Both the position numbers and the translations under genes were made by a program. Of a stretch of 64,000 nt of DNA, positions 36,940 through 45,090 are shown piece after piece; position 1 is the stretch's first letter, and each line of letters starts with the position of its first letter. The stretch covers positions 2,108,001 to 2,172,000 of the forward strand of contig NZ_JAIVFL010000001.1 of the NCBI RefSeq assembly GCF_022760805.1, given 5' to 3'. The notes under the pieces were generated by a model, which saw nothing but the letters and a program-made list of their open reading frames with translations, was not told where the DNA came from and searched no databases. Origin of the DNA: Candidatus Mycolicibacterium alkanivorans. Its GTDB lineage: Bacteria; Actinomycetota; Actinomycetes; Mycobacteriales; Mycobacteriaceae.

Positions 36940-37368
36940 GTGGCCGCGGCGGGTGACTCCCCGAACCATGCCCAGAGGCTGGGCATACAGAAGAATCAGG
37001 TCGTTCAGGAGTTGGGCTGGGACGACGACACCGACGATGACATCCGGGCCGACGTCGAGGACGCCAGCGGCGCCGAACTGCTCGACGAGGACGCCGACGA
37101 GGTCGTCGACGTGGTCCTGCTGTGGTGGCGCGACGGCGACGGCGACCTGGTGGACCGGCTGATGGACGCGATCGCTCCATTGGCCGACGACGGCATCATC
37201 TGGGTGCTGACCCCCAAGACCGGCAAGCCGGGCCACGTGCTTCCGGCCGAGATCGCCGAGTCGGCGCCGACGGCCGGGCTGATGCAGACCTCGTCGGCGA
37301 ATCTGGGCGACTGGAGCGCCAGCCGACTGGTGCAGCCGAAGTCGAAGGCTGCCGGGAGGCATTCGTGA
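36940..37368 (+). CDS. DUF3052 protein (Rv2239c-like)
   Basis: A 142-residue acidic soluble protein. GTG 36940 has AAGGAGG 7-8 nt upstream. Sequence hallmarks: HAQRLGIQKNQVVQELGWDD, VDVVLLWWRDGDGDLVDRLM and DDGIIWVLTPKTGKPGHVLP, matching DUF3052. Its TGA overlaps the ahpE GTG by 4 nt, so it is coexpressed with the peroxiredoxin; a redox or stress link is inferred only from that. Confidence 0.87.
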   Translation: MAAAGDSPNHAQRLGIQKNQVVQELGWDDDTDDDIRADVEDASGAELLDEDADEVVDVVLLWWRDGDGDLVDRLMDAIAPLADDGIIWVLTPKTGKPGHVLPAEIAESAPTAGLMQTSSANLGDWSASRLVQPKSKAAGRHS

Positions 37369-37829
37369 CCGCACAAGTCGGCACCGAGGCTGCCGACTTC
37401 ACGCTCAAGGATCAGAACGGCCAGCCGGTCACCCTCAGCGACTTCCGCGGCAAGAAGAACGTTCTGCTGGTGTTCTTCCCGCTGGCGTTCACCGGCATCT
37501 GTCAGGGCGAGCTCGACGAGATCCGCGACCATCTGCCCGTCTACGCAAACGACGACACCGCCACGCTGGCCATCTCCGTCGGCCCGCCGCCGACGCACAA
37601 GATCTGGGCTACCCAGAGCGGTTTCCTGTTCCCGGTGCTGTCCGACTTCTGGCCGCACGGCGCCGTCGCGCAGGCCTACGGCGTGTTTAACGCCGACGCC
37701 GGGTTCCCCAACCGTGGGACGTTCGTGATCGACCGTGCCGGGATCATCCGGTTCGCCGAATGCAAACAACCCGGCGAGGCCCGCGATCAGTCGGTGTGGA
37801 CCGACGCGCTGGCCGCACTGAAGGACTGA
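37365..37829 (+). CDS. ahpE: one-cysteine peroxiredoxin AhpE
   Basis: A 154-residue peroxiredoxin. The peroxidatic cysteine is Cys46 in VFFPLAFTGICQGELDEIR, with the Pro and Thr of the active site before it; GTFVIDRAGIIRFAE is the typical C-terminal strand. A second Cys occurs in FAECKQPGEARDQ, where the M. tuberculosis protein as I recall it has Met, so a resolving role is possible but unproven. It reduces peroxides and peroxynitrite. GTG 37365 overlaps DUF3052. Confidence 0.92.
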   Translation: MTAQVGTEAADFTLKDQNGQPVTLSDFRGKKNVLLVFFPLAFTGICQGELDEIRDHLPVYANDDTATLAISVGPPPTHKIWATQSGFLFPVLSDFWPHGAVAQAYGVFNADAGFPNRGTFVIDRAGIIRFAECKQPGEARDQSVWTDALAALKD

Positions 37830-37877
37830 TCCGGATTTCCATGCACCCGCAAAATCCGTGTACCCTGCCCCGGGCAC

Positions 37878-37952
37878 GGGCGTGTAGCTCAGTGGTAGAG
37901 CTCTGGTTTTACACACCAGCGGTCGCAAGTTCGATCCTTGTCGCGCCCACCA
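37878..37952 (+). tRNA. tRNA-Val (anticodon TAC), CCA encoded
   Basis: Acceptor GGGCGTG pairs with CGCGCCC (one T-G), followed by A and encoded CCA at 37950-37952. D arm TAGCTCAGTGGTAGAGCT; anticodon stem CTGGT/ACCAG closing loop TTTACAC with TAC at 37910-37912; T loop GTTCGATCC. It lies 48 nt after ahpE. Confidence 0.96.
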
Positions 37953-38199
37953 AGATCTTTGCAGGTCAACGCCGTAGTTAGCAGGCCACTGCGGGCGTGC
38001 CGGTTCACTGACTGGGTGCCAAGTTGTCTACAGGTTGCCGCTGGGTCGTGCCCGTGCCACTTCGTGGCGATATGCGGCGGGTGACCCAGGAAGGCCATCG
38101 AGCCTCGCAAGTAGAGCGCTGCGCGTCCCGCTCGGGTGTGTGAACCACACATCGCCTGCGCTAAGCGGCTCTTCTCGCGGTCCACGGCGGGGTTCGGGG
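37953..38199. other. non-coding stretch after tRNA-Val
   Basis: About 250 nt with no convincing gene. I looked for a second copy of the tRNA 3' end or an integrase that would mark an island and saw neither, although gene content to the right (38.2-40.4 kb) differs from M. tuberculosis. Confidence 0.4.
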
Positions 38200-38230
38200 T
38201 TGCGTTCGAGCGCGCTCGAACTCCTAGCGT
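38200..38230 (+). promoter_or_regulatory. MerR-type promoter with 19-nt spacer and perfect 18-bp palindrome
   Basis: TTGCGT (38200-38205) and TAGCGT (38225-38230) are separated by 19 nt, and GTTCGAGCG/CGCTCGAAC, a perfect 18-bp palindrome, occupies 38204-38221. Overlong 19-nt spacers with a dyad between -35 and -10 are the hallmark of MerR-activated promoters. Transcription would start about 7 nt on, almost at the SDR ATG (38238), predicting a leaderless mRNA. Confidence 0.6.
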
Positions 38231-38237
38231 CGGGGCC

Positions 38238-39110
38238 ATGACGACACCGACGGCAACACAGACCTGGATCATCACCGGAGCCTCGAAGGGACTCGGACGT
38301 GCACTGGCCGAGGCTGCCCTTGCCGCGGGCGATCAGGTTGTGGCCGCAGTCCGCAATCCTGACGCCGTGGCCGACCTGAACACCACCTTCGGTGACCGCG
38401 TGATGAGCGTTGCCTTCGATGCCCGAGACACCAGCGAAGCCGCCAGCCTCGTCCAGGTGGCAGTCGACCGTTACGGTCGCCTCGACGTCCTGGTGAACAA
38501 CGCGGGGCGCGCCATCGTCGGCGCCGCCGAGGAAGTCACCGATAAGCAGCTGCGCGACCTGATGGACCTGCACCTATTCGGTCCCGCCGCCCTCGTCAGG
38601 GCGGCATTGCCGATCATGCGGGCCCAGGGATGCGGGACGATCGTACAAATGAGCAGTCAGGGCGGCCGGATGTCCTTCCCCGGCGTCTCGACATACTCGG
38701 CGTCGAAGTTCGCGTTGGAGGGATGGTCGGAGGCCCTGGCCGGTGAGGTCGCGCCGTTCGGGATACGGGTGATGCTGGTCGAGCCCAGCCGATTCCGCAC
38801 TGCATTCAACGCCGCCGAGGTGCTCGACTTCACCGCCATCTCGCCGACCTACCGGGAGATATTGACCGATGTGCGAGCCGACATGTCTGGTGCCGACGGG
38901 AACCAGGAAGGCGACCCCGTAAAGGCCGCGCAGATCATCGTCTCCTTGGCTCATTCCGAGGAAGTGCCGTTGCGGCTGCCGCTCGGTGCCGAGGCCGTCG
39001 AGCGGCTCACGGCCGCCTACCGACGCGGTCTGGACGGGGTCGGTCAGTGGGCTGAGCTGGCCCGCAGCGCCGACTTCACCGACATCGCCACCTCGGTGCG
39101 TCGGATCTAG
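38238..39110 (+). CDS. short-chain dehydrogenase/reductase
   Basis: A 290-residue classical SDR. WIITGASKGLGRALAEAALA binds the nucleotide near residue 10; AFDARD and LVNNAGRAIVGAAEEV follow; the catalytic set is Ser in VQMSSQGGRM and Tyr-x-x-x-Lys in STYSASKFALEGWSEAL. The basic residue pattern (AVRNPD) suggests NADP. ATG 38238 sits directly behind the MerR-type promoter. It is followed after 8 nt by the MerR gene, so both share one mRNA. Substrate unknown. Confidence 0.87.
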   Translation: MTTPTATQTWIITGASKGLGRALAEAALAAGDQVVAAVRNPDAVADLNTTFGDRVMSVAFDARDTSEAASLVQVAVDRYGRLDVLVNNAGRAIVGAAEEVTDKQLRDLMDLHLFGPAALVRAALPIMRAQGCGTIVQMSSQGGRMSFPGVSTYSASKFALEGWSEALAGEVAPFGIRVMLVEPSRFRTAFNAAEVLDFTAISPTYREILTDVRADMSGADGNQEGDPVKAAQIIVSLAHSEEVPLRLPLGAEAVERLTAAYRRGLDGVGQWAELARSADFTDIATSVRRI

Positions 39111-39118
39111 GATCGGGT

Positions 39119-39592
39119 ATGTCCACCGACAACCTGATGAGCAGGGCGCTCGCCTCGCTCAACGAGATCGATGGCCCGATGTCGATCGAGGTCATCCACC
39201 GTCTCGCCGACACCAGCGAGGTCCGCGAGCCGATGACCATCGCCGAAGTTGCCGACCTGCTCGACGTCTCATCACACACCTTGCGCTATTACGAACGTGC
39301 AGGATTGGTCGAGGTCGACCGCGACAGCAGCGGACACCGCAGCTACCAGCCCGAGGCGGTGCGCCGTCTTGTCTTCCTCACCCGAATGCGGTTGTCCGGC
39401 ATGGCCATCCGCGATCTACAGCACTACATCTCACTCGTAGACAGCGGCGAGCAGACCGTACCCGAACGACTCGACATGCTGCTCGAACACCGCGACACCA
39501 TCCGCCGCCAGATCCGCGAACTCACCCTGTCGCTGGCCGCCACGGAATACAAGATCACCACCTACGGCGGCACCGCCGGCGACACGTGCTAA
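39119..39592 (+). CDS. MerR-family regulator
   Basis: A 157-residue protein. The winged helix is typical: MTIAEVADLLDVSSHTLRYY, then ERAGLVEVDRDSSGHRSY and the helix FLTRMRLSGMAIRDLQHYI, with a C-terminal dimer helix. ATG 39119 gives about 38 residues before the DNA-binding domain, unusual for MerR, where the domain generally starts at the N-terminus; an in-frame ATG at 39233 would remove the extension. No metal-binding Cys cluster is present, so an organic signal is likelier. It probably activates its own operon through the 19-nt-spacer promoter. Confidence 0.82.
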   Translation: MSTDNLMSRALASLNEIDGPMSIEVIHRLADTSEVREPMTIAEVADLLDVSSHTLRYYERAGLVEVDRDSSGHRSYQPEAVRRLVFLTRMRLSGMAIRDLQHYISLVDSGEQTVPERLDMLLEHRDTIRRQIRELTLSLAATEYKITTYGGTAGDTC

Positions 39593-39929
39593 CCGCGGAC
39601 TGGTCGATCACCGCGCCCGAACCAGCACCGCCCCAACTGAATCGCCGATCCGCACATACAACGGCCAGAACTGGACGGTCGCCCCGCAGACGGTCCGAAC
39701 CGCCAGCTGGCTGCGGTCCAGCACGCCATTCGTCTACGGGAACCAGAACTTCAAGCAGGGCGCCTTCGTCAAACCGCCCGCCGACTCAGCCGACGCCGGA
39801 TACGTCTGCTCCTTTCGGCACCCCGTCCGGACGGATGGGATCGGCCTACGTCTCGGGTCAACGAGGCCGACTTCTTGGGCCGGCCCAGGCAACTACAACG
39901 CCGCCCTGATGACGACCGCCCTGGTCTGA
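39593..39929 (+). pseudogene. unrecognised gene remnant without start
   Basis: The frame ending at TGA 39927-39929 reads SPIRTYNGQNWTVAPQTVRT, SWLRSSTPFVYGNQNFKQGA and VKPPADSADAGYVC with composition like an exported carbohydrate-binding or glycosidase-type protein, but no credible start or upstream domain exists: immediately before it is the MerR stop. The tail (FRHPVRTDGIGLRLGS) looks out of frame or degraded. Identity unknown; likely a truncated gene. Confidence 0.4.
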
Positions 39930-39930
39930 G

Positions 39931-40329
39931 TCACTGCGGCGGCGGCGCGAAGAACTCCAGCGTGATGCCGTCGGGATCGCGGAAGCTCAACCCGGAGCCG
40001 TAGTGCGCGTCCACGATTCCGCCGTGCTTGATCCCCAGTTCGTCCAGGCGGGCCACCCAGCGCTCGAGTTCGGCGCGGTCCGCGCAACCGAACGCCACAT
40101 GATCCAGGCCGACGTTGTGCTCGCTGAACTCCTGTGCCGACGGCGACTTCGTGTGCTCGTGCAGCCCGAGCAGCGTGCCGTTGTCGAGCAGGAACACGCT
40201 GTGGTGGAACCCGGGCTCGGTGTCCTCGTCGAGCACGGGTTCGGCGCCGATCAGTGCCTGGTACCACGGGACGCTGACCGTCAGGTCGCGGACCGTGAGG
40301 GCGACGTGGGTCAGGGGCGGAAACGCCAT
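39931..40329 (-). CDS. VOC/glyoxalase-family protein
   Basis: A 132-residue vicinal-oxygen-chelate protein with two beta-alpha-beta-beta-beta modules: LTHVALTVRDLTVSVPWYQA and HNVGLDHVAFGCADRAELER, ending FRDPDGITLEFFAPPP. Possible metal ligands are His in THVALTV, His in LDHVAF and Glu in TLEFF. Members include glyoxalases, dioxygenases and resistance proteins; this one cannot be assigned. It converges on the remnant to its left. Confidence 0.8.
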   Translation of the reverse strand: MAFPPLTHVALTVRDLTVSVPWYQALIGAEPVLDEDTEPGFHHSVFLLDNGTLLGLHEHTKSPSAQEFSEHNVGLDHVAFGCADRAELERWVARLDELGIKHGGIVDAHYGSGLSFRDPDGITLEFFAPPPQ

Positions 40330-40387
40330 GACGACATCCTGTCTTCGAGTTGTGCTGATGACGTTACGAATTCTAGCCGCACGGCGT

Positions 40388-40510
40388 TCAGGCGATGCGT
40401 TGCCCTCGGCGCGCGCGGGCCCGCGTGTCCAACCACACCGCGGCCGGGTTGAGCGGGTCGGCCACCCGGGTCGGGCGCCGCGTCATCGCGGCCTCATAGA
40501 GGCAGTACAC
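40388..40510 (-). CDS. possible small protein of 32-40 residues
   Basis: Starting at GTG 40510 (VYCLYEAAMTRRPTRV) or ATG 40486, the frame gives RVADPLNPAAVWLDTRARAR and ends RGQRIA at 40388. The sequence has mycobacterial protein character and lies in the gap between the VOC gene and cobD, divergent from cobD with 21 nt between starts. No function known to me; it may simply be chance coding. Confidence 0.35.
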   Translation of the reverse strand: MYCLYEAAMTRRPTRVADPLNPAAVWLDTRARARRGQRIA

Positions 40511-40531
40511 CAGGTGTGAGAGAGTGCCGGA

Positions 40532-41497
40532 GTGTCTGTGCGAAGACCGTGGCGCGGCACCGGAGTGCTGCTGGGTCACCTGGCCGATGTCGCCTTTGCC
40601 GACCCGGCTCGCGGTCACCCGGTCGCGGGGTTCGGTTGGTGCGCAGCCGCACTCGAACGACTGACCTACCGCGACAGCAAGGCCGCTGGGGCCGCGCACG
40701 TCGCGATCCTGCTCGGCGCGCTGGCGCTACTGGGGTCCTCGGTACAGCGCGGCACGCGCGGCGGTCCGGCGCTGGCGGGGATGATGGCCGCGGCCACCTG
40801 GGTCACCCTCGGCGGGACCACCCTGGCCCGTACCGGCACGAGGCTGGCCGACCTGCTGGAGGCCGGTGACGTCGACGGAGCGCGTGCGTTGTTGCCCGCG
40901 CTGTGCGGCCGGGATCCCGCGGCGCTCGACGCCGACGGCCTGGCCCGCGCGGCCTTGGAATCGGTGGCGGAGAACACCTCCGACGCCCACGTAGCCCCGC
41001 TGCTGTGGGCGGCCGCCGGGGGAGTGCCCGGCGTACTGGTGTATCGCGGCGTCAACACCCTGGATGCGATGATCGGCAGCCGGGCGCCGCGCTATGCCCG
41101 ATTCGGTTGGGCTGCAGCGCGATTGGACGACGCCGCCAACCTCCTTCCGGCCCGGGTGGCCGGTGCGCTGGTGGTGGTGTGCGCCCCGCTGGTCGGTGGG
41201 TCGCCGGGCGGGGCGCTGCGGGCGTGGCGGTGCGACGCCGCGCGGCATCCCAGCCCGAACGCCGGAGTGGTGGAGGCCGCCTTCGCCGGTGCCCTGGGCG
41301 TGCGGCTCGGCGGCCCTACCCAGTACCGCCACGAGCTGGAGATCCGCCCGACCCTGGGCGACGGTGACCCGCCGACCGCCGTCGACCTGCGCCGGTCGGT
41401 GCGTCTGTCGCAGGTGGTTCAGGCGGCCGCGGCCGGTGTGGCCGTGGGTGTCAGCGTCGTCGGCCGTAGCGGTCGGCGAGCTTGTCCTCGACGGTGA
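40532..41497 (+). CDS. cobD: adenosylcobinamide-phosphate synthase CobD/CbiB
   Basis: A 321-residue membrane protein that attaches aminopropanol phosphate to adenosylcobyric acid in B12 synthesis. Hallmarks are HPVAGFGW near residue 30, ARAALESVAENTSDAHVAPL near 147, YRGVNTLDAMIGSRAPRYARFGWAAAR in two parts, ANLLPARVAG and HPSPNAGVVEAAFAGALGVR. The start is GTG 40532. Its last 47 nt overlap the 3' end of the convergent SURF1 gene. Confidence 0.9.
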   Translation: MSVRRPWRGTGVLLGHLADVAFADPARGHPVAGFGWCAAALERLTYRDSKAAGAAHVAILLGALALLGSSVQRGTRGGPALAGMMAAATWVTLGGTTLARTGTRLADLLEAGDVDGARALLPALCGRDPAALDADGLARAALESVAENTSDAHVAPLLWAAAGGVPGVLVYRGVNTLDAMIGSRAPRYARFGWAAARLDDAANLLPARVAGALVVVCAPLVGGSPGGALRAWRCDAARHPSPNAGVVEAAFAGALGVRLGGPTQYRHELEIRPTLGDGDPPTAVDLRRSVRLSQVVQAAAAGVAVGVSVVGRSGRRACPRR

Positions 41498-42275
41498 CCG
41501 GCGCCGCCGTCGCCTGCTGCGCCGCGACCGCCGCGGCGTCGCGTCGGCGAGCCTGGATCTCGGAGTAGACGAAGTAGCCCAGGCCGATCGGGGCGACGAT
41601 GCCGAAGGCGATCCACTGGATGCCGTACGACAGGAACGGCCCGGCGTCCAGGTGCGGCAGTTCGGCGACCCCCAGCACACCCGGCTGGTTCTCCACCAGC
41701 TGCAGGTAGGAGTTGGCCAGCGGGACGCCGGTGGTGGCCGATACCGCACGGGTGTCGATCGCGTACACCTGGGTGTAGCCGCCCTCTTTGAACGCCGGCT
41801 TGTCCGGCGGTGCGGTCTCGGAGTCACGCAACCGCGCGGTGATCGACACCGTGCCACCGGGCACGGGTGGGAGGTCCGGGACACTGGTGCCCTGCACCGG
41901 GTTCGCGTACCCACGGTCGACGAGCACCGTCGGACCGTTGTCGACGACGAACGGGACCAGCGCCTCGTAGGCCGGCGCCCCGCCGACGACCCGCAGCCGG
42001 GCCAGTACCTGAGCCTGCGGCAGATAGTGGCCCGTCGCGGTCACCCGCCGCCACTGCGCATCGGGGGCGGACGAATCCTGATGCGGCAGAAGCGAAGTGA
42101 CGGCCACCGGCTCGGCGGTCAGCGACGCCTGGATCTGGTTGTTCTCCCGGCTGGTCTTGGTGTTCTTGCCCAGCTGCCAGGGCGCCAGCACGGTGAAGCA
42201 CAGGTAGGCGAACGCGACAACCACCAGGCCCAGGGCCAGCCAGCCCGGCCGCAACAGAAATGTCCAGCGTTTCAT
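41451..42275 (-). CDS. SURF1-family cytochrome oxidase assembly protein (Rv2235-like)
   Basis: A 274-residue protein with a transmembrane helix at each end (GWLALGLVVVAFAYLCFTVL and WIAFGIVAPIGLGYFVYSEI) and an extracytoplasmic domain containing VTATGHYLPQAQVLA, VLVDRGYANPVQG and NSYLQLVENQPG, the SURF1 pattern. It aids assembly of haem-copper oxidase. It begins 1 nt after the ptpA remnant, so its original upstream partner is broken. Confidence 0.85.
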   Translation of the reverse strand: MKRWTFLLRPGWLALGLVVVAFAYLCFTVLAPWQLGKNTKTSRENNQIQASLTAEPVAVTSLLPHQDSSAPDAQWRRVTATGHYLPQAQVLARLRVVGGAPAYEALVPFVVDNGPTVLVDRGYANPVQGTSVPDLPPVPGGTVSITARLRDSETAPPDKPAFKEGGYTQVYAIDTRAVSATTGVPLANSYLQLVENQPGVLGVAELPHLDAGPFLSYGIQWIAFGIVAPIGLGYFVYSEIQARRRDAAAVAAQQATAAPVTVEDKLADRYGRRR

Positions 42276-42455
42276 CTACCCCGCCAGCCCTTCGCCGGCC
42301 AGCCGCTGGTCGACCCAGGCGTGCAGTCCCGGCAGCGCGCCTTCGATGACGGTGAACACCTCTTCGAAATCGGCATGGTCGCCGTAGAAGGGGTCCTCGA
42401 CGACCGCAGCATCCGTTCACGTTCGAACGTGACGAGCAGCTGCGTCTGATCCCTA
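42276..42455 (-). pseudogene. ptpA: ptpA protein-tyrosine-phosphatase remnant
   Basis: Two pieces of PtpA survive: TFERERMLRS in one frame and VVEDPFYGDHADFEEVFTVI ... EGALPGLHAWVDQRLAG in another, ending TAG at 42276. They align with MLRSFDPRSG...DVEDPYYGDHSDFEEVF of M. tuberculosis PtpA, with about 11 residues lost between them plus a frameshift. The N-terminal half, including the Cys-x5-Arg phosphatase loop, is absent; the remnant starts at the ptkA stop codon. No phosphatase can be made. Confidence 0.85.
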
Positions 42456-43124
42456 GACACCGAGCACCTCGCGCAGCGCCGGCACCGTCGGGACGTGGGC
42501 GGCAGCCGCGGCAGCGACCTCCGGATCGCTGAAGTCGCCCGCTCCATAACCCCAGCCGACGACCACGGTCTTGATGCCGTGCTCGGCGGCACCCTCCACG
42601 TCGTGGGCGCGGTCACCGACCATCAGCACCCGATCCGGAAGCGGACGCAGCTGGCCCAGGGCGTGCGCCAGCACGTCGGCCTTGCTCGATCGCGAGCCGT
42701 CGACGCTGGCGCCGGCGATCACGTCGAAGTGACCGGTCAGGCCGAAGTGCTCGAGGATCCGCCGGGCGGTCGGCTCCGCCTTGGAGGTGGCCACCGCCAG
42801 CCGCACACCGGCCGCCCGCAGGTCGGCCAGCAGCTGCGGAACCCCGTCGAACATACTGTTCATCGACCACCCGCGGGTGGTGTAGTCCGCGCGGTAGGCC
42901 GCGATCGCCTCGTCGGCCCGGACGCCGAGGCCCATGCCCTGCAGCGTGATGTGCATCGGGGGACCGACGATGCGCCCGGCCAGGTCACCGGGCGGAATCT
43001 CAGCATCCACGGCGGCCAGTGCATGGCGGAAGCTGGCCACGATTCCGTCCGCCGAGTCGGTCAGCGTGCCGTCGAGATCGAAGATCACCAACTGCGGGCG
43101 GGTGTCGGCGGCCATGCGTGTCAC
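42453..43124 (-). CDS. ptkA: HAD-family protein PtkA (Rv2232-like)
   Basis: A 223-residue HAD hydrolase fold: LVIFDLDGTLTDSADGIVAS carries the nucleophile and acid Asp, VATSKAEPTARRILEHFGL the Ser/Thr-Lys region, and VLMVGDRAHDVEGAAEHGI the metal Asp pair. In M. tuberculosis the homologue PtkA is reported as a tyrosine kinase acting on PtpA, its neighbour. GTG 43124 is taken as start; ATG 43115 is possible. The disordered N-terminal extension of the M. tuberculosis protein is mostly absent unless translation starts further upstream. Confidence 0.82.
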   Translation of the reverse strand: MTRMAADTRPQLVIFDLDGTLTDSADGIVASFRHALAAVDAEIPPGDLAGRIVGPPMHITLQGMGLGVRADEAIAAYRADYTTRGWSMNSMFDGVPQLLADLRAAGVRLAVATSKAEPTARRILEHFGLTGHFDVIAGASVDGSRSSKADVLAHALGQLRPLPDRVLMVGDRAHDVEGAAEHGIKTVVVGWGYGAGDFSDPEVAAAAAAHVPTVPALREVLGV

Positions 43125-43216
43125 ATACCCATTGTCCCCGATGGCCCGCCGGTGCCGCCCGATGCCTGCCGTCCCGCCCGGCGCACTACTGTGCATGACG
43201 TGGTGGAGGTGTCGAG

Positions 43217-44356
43217 ATGGGCGTGAAACTCGCCGAGGTCGTCGCCGTGCTCGACGACGCTTACCCGCCCGGGTTGGCACACGGGTGGGACTCGGTCGGG
43301 CTGGTCTGCGGTGACCCGGACGAGGCGGTCGAGTCCGTCACCGTCGCCGTCGACGCCACCGCCGAGGTGGTGCGCACGGTCGGGCGGCGCGGCCTGCTGG
43401 TGGCCCACCATCCGCTGCTGCTGCGCGGGGTCGACACGGTTGCCGCCAGCACCCCCAAGGGCGCGCTGATCCATCACCTGATCCGCGACGGCGCGGCGTT
43501 GTTCACCGCCCACACCAACGCCGACTCGGCCGACCCGGGTGTGTCCGACGCACTGGCCGACGCACTGGGGGTGACGGTCGACGGTGTGCTCGACCCGGCG
43601 CCCGGCGGACCCGATACGGACAAGTGGGTGATCCTCGTTCCGCCCGAAGCTGCCGAGGCCGTGCGGGTGGCGGTGTTCGAGGCGGGTGCCGGCCACATCG
43701 GCGACTACTCGCACTGCTCGTGGAGCGTCACTGGACGTGGTCAGTTCCTGCCGCTGGACGGCGCCTCGCCGACGATCGGCACCGTCGGGTCGGTCGAGCA
43801 CCTGGCCGAGGAGCGGGTCGAAGTGATCGCACCGTCGCGGTTGCGCGCCCAGGTGCTGGCGGCCATGCGCGCCGCCCACCCGTACGAGGAGCCCGCGTTC
43901 GACGTGCTGACCCTGGCGCCGCTGCCGGCCGGCGTCGGCATCGGCCGGATCGGCGGCCTGGCCCAGCCTCTGAGGTTCGCCGACTTCGTCGCGCGTGTGA
44001 ATTCGGTGCTGCCGCAGACCACTTGGGGCGTGCGTGCCGCCGGTGACCCCGACGAACCGGTGTCCCGCGTCGCGGTGTGCGGCGGTGCGGGCGACTCCCT
44101 GCTGGCTGCGGCGTCGGCGGCCGGGGTGGACGCCTACGTCACCGCCGACCTGCGACACCATCCCGCCGACGAGCATCGGCGCGCCGGCGGGGTCGCCCTT
44201 GTCGACGTCGCCCACTGGGCCAGCGAATACCCGTGGTGCGCTCAGGTGGCCGATCTGCTGACCTCGCAGTTCGGTTCGGCGCTGCCGGTCGCCGTCAGCG
44301 GTATCCGCACCGACCCGTGGAACATCGAGTTTCAATCCGCGAAAGGCAACCCGTGA
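43217..44356 (+). CDS. Nif3-like dinuclear metal protein (Rv2230c-like)
   Basis: A 379-residue protein of the NIF3/GTP-cyclohydrolase-I-type-2 family. Metal ligands are seen in [30 protein letters not shown] and, at the C-terminus, [14 protein letters not shown] and [14 protein letters not shown]. The central insert ([20 protein letters not shown]) is the PII-like domain of longer members. GAGGTG precedes ATG 43217. It begins a three-gene operon with 4-nt overlaps. Cellular role is not firmly known. Confidence 0.87.
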   Translation: MGVKLAEVVAVLDDAYPPGLAHGWDSVGLVCGDPDEAVESVTVAVDATAEVVRTVGRRGLLVAHHPLLLRGVDTVAASTPKGALIHHLIRDGAALFTAHTNADSADPGVSDALADALGVTVDGVLDPAPGGPDTDKWVILVPPEAAEAVRVAVFEAGAGHIGDYSHCSWSVTGRGQFLPLDGASPTIGTVGSVEHLAEERVEVIAPSRLRAQVLAAMRAAHPYEEPAFDVLTLAPLPAGVGIGRIGGLAQPLRFADFVARVNSVLPQTTWGVRAAGDPDEPVSRVAVCGGAGDSLLAAASAAGVDAYVTADLRHHPADEHRRAGGVALVDVAHWASEYPWCAQVADLLTSQFGSALPVAVSGIRTDPWNIEFQSAKGNP

Positions 44357-45090
44357 AAGCTGAAGTGCCACAGCAACGCTCGCTGCTGGAGGTGGCCGAG
44401 CTGGATGCCGAGCTCAGCCGCGCCGCACACCGAGTGACCCATCTGGCCGAACACCAGCATCACGAACAGGTGCAGGCCGACCACCTCGCCGCCGCCGACC
44501 GGCTGGCCGCGCTGGCCATCGCGATCGAGGACCTCGACGCCCAAGTGTCGCGGTTCGAGTCCGAGATCGACGGCGTGCGCCAGCGCGAGGACCGCGACCG
44601 CCAGCTGCTGGACTCGGGCTCGGTGAACCCCAAGCAGCTCGAGGAGCTCCAGCACGAACTCGGGACGCTGGAGCGCAGGCAGTCCGGCTTGGAGGACTCG
44701 TTGCTCGAGGTGATGGAACGCCGCGAGCAGTTGACCGCCGAGCAGGCGGAGGAGTCGGCGAAAGTCGATGCGCTGCAACAGGATCTGGACAACGCGGCGC
44801 ACGCGCGAAACGAGGCGATCGCCGAGATCGACCGGCTGCGCGCCGAGTGCGGTGCACGCCGCGGCGAGGTGGTCGCCGGGTTGGACCCCGACCTGGTCAA
44901 GCTCTACGAGCGCCAGCGCGCGGCCTCCGGAGTGGGAGCGGCCCGCCTTCTGGGGCGGCGGTGCGGGGCGTGCCGCATTGAGATCGACCAGGGGGAGATG
45001 GCCCGGATATCCGCGGCGGCCGACGACGAGGTGCTGCGCTGCCCCGAGTGTGGGGCGATCCTGTTGCGCGTCGGCGGGGTCGAGCGGTGA
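44353..45090 (+). CDS. coiled-coil zinc-ribbon protein (Rv2229c-like)
   Basis: A 245-residue protein, the size of Rv2229c. The first 180 residues form a long coiled coil ([40 protein letters not shown]); the C-terminus is a zinc ribbon, [10 protein letters not shown] and [12 protein letters not shown]. This is the CT398-like family, suggested to act in nucleic-acid or secretion processes. GTG 44353 overlaps Nif3 by 4 nt and its TGA overlaps the next GTG. Confidence 0.87.
   Translation: MKAEVPQQRSLLEVAELDAELSRAAHRVTHLAEHQHHEQVQADHLAAADRLAALAIAIEDLDAQVSRFESEIDGVRQREDRDRQLLDSGSVNPKQLEELQHELGTLERRQSGLEDSLLEVMERREQLTAEQAEESAKVDALQQDLDNAAHARNEAIAEIDRLRAECGARRGEVVAGLDPDLVKLYERQRAASGVGAARLLGRRCGACRIEIDQGEMARISAAADDEVLRCPECGAILLRVGGVER

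Noticed and set aside
37878..38199. Genomic-island attachment site at tRNA-Val
   Set aside because: No repeated tRNA 3' end and no integrase found, although gene content to the right differs from M. tuberculosis.
40532..41497. Cobalamin riboswitch before cobD
   Set aside because: Only 21 nt separate cobD from the preceding possible small gene and no B12-box-like sequence is seen.
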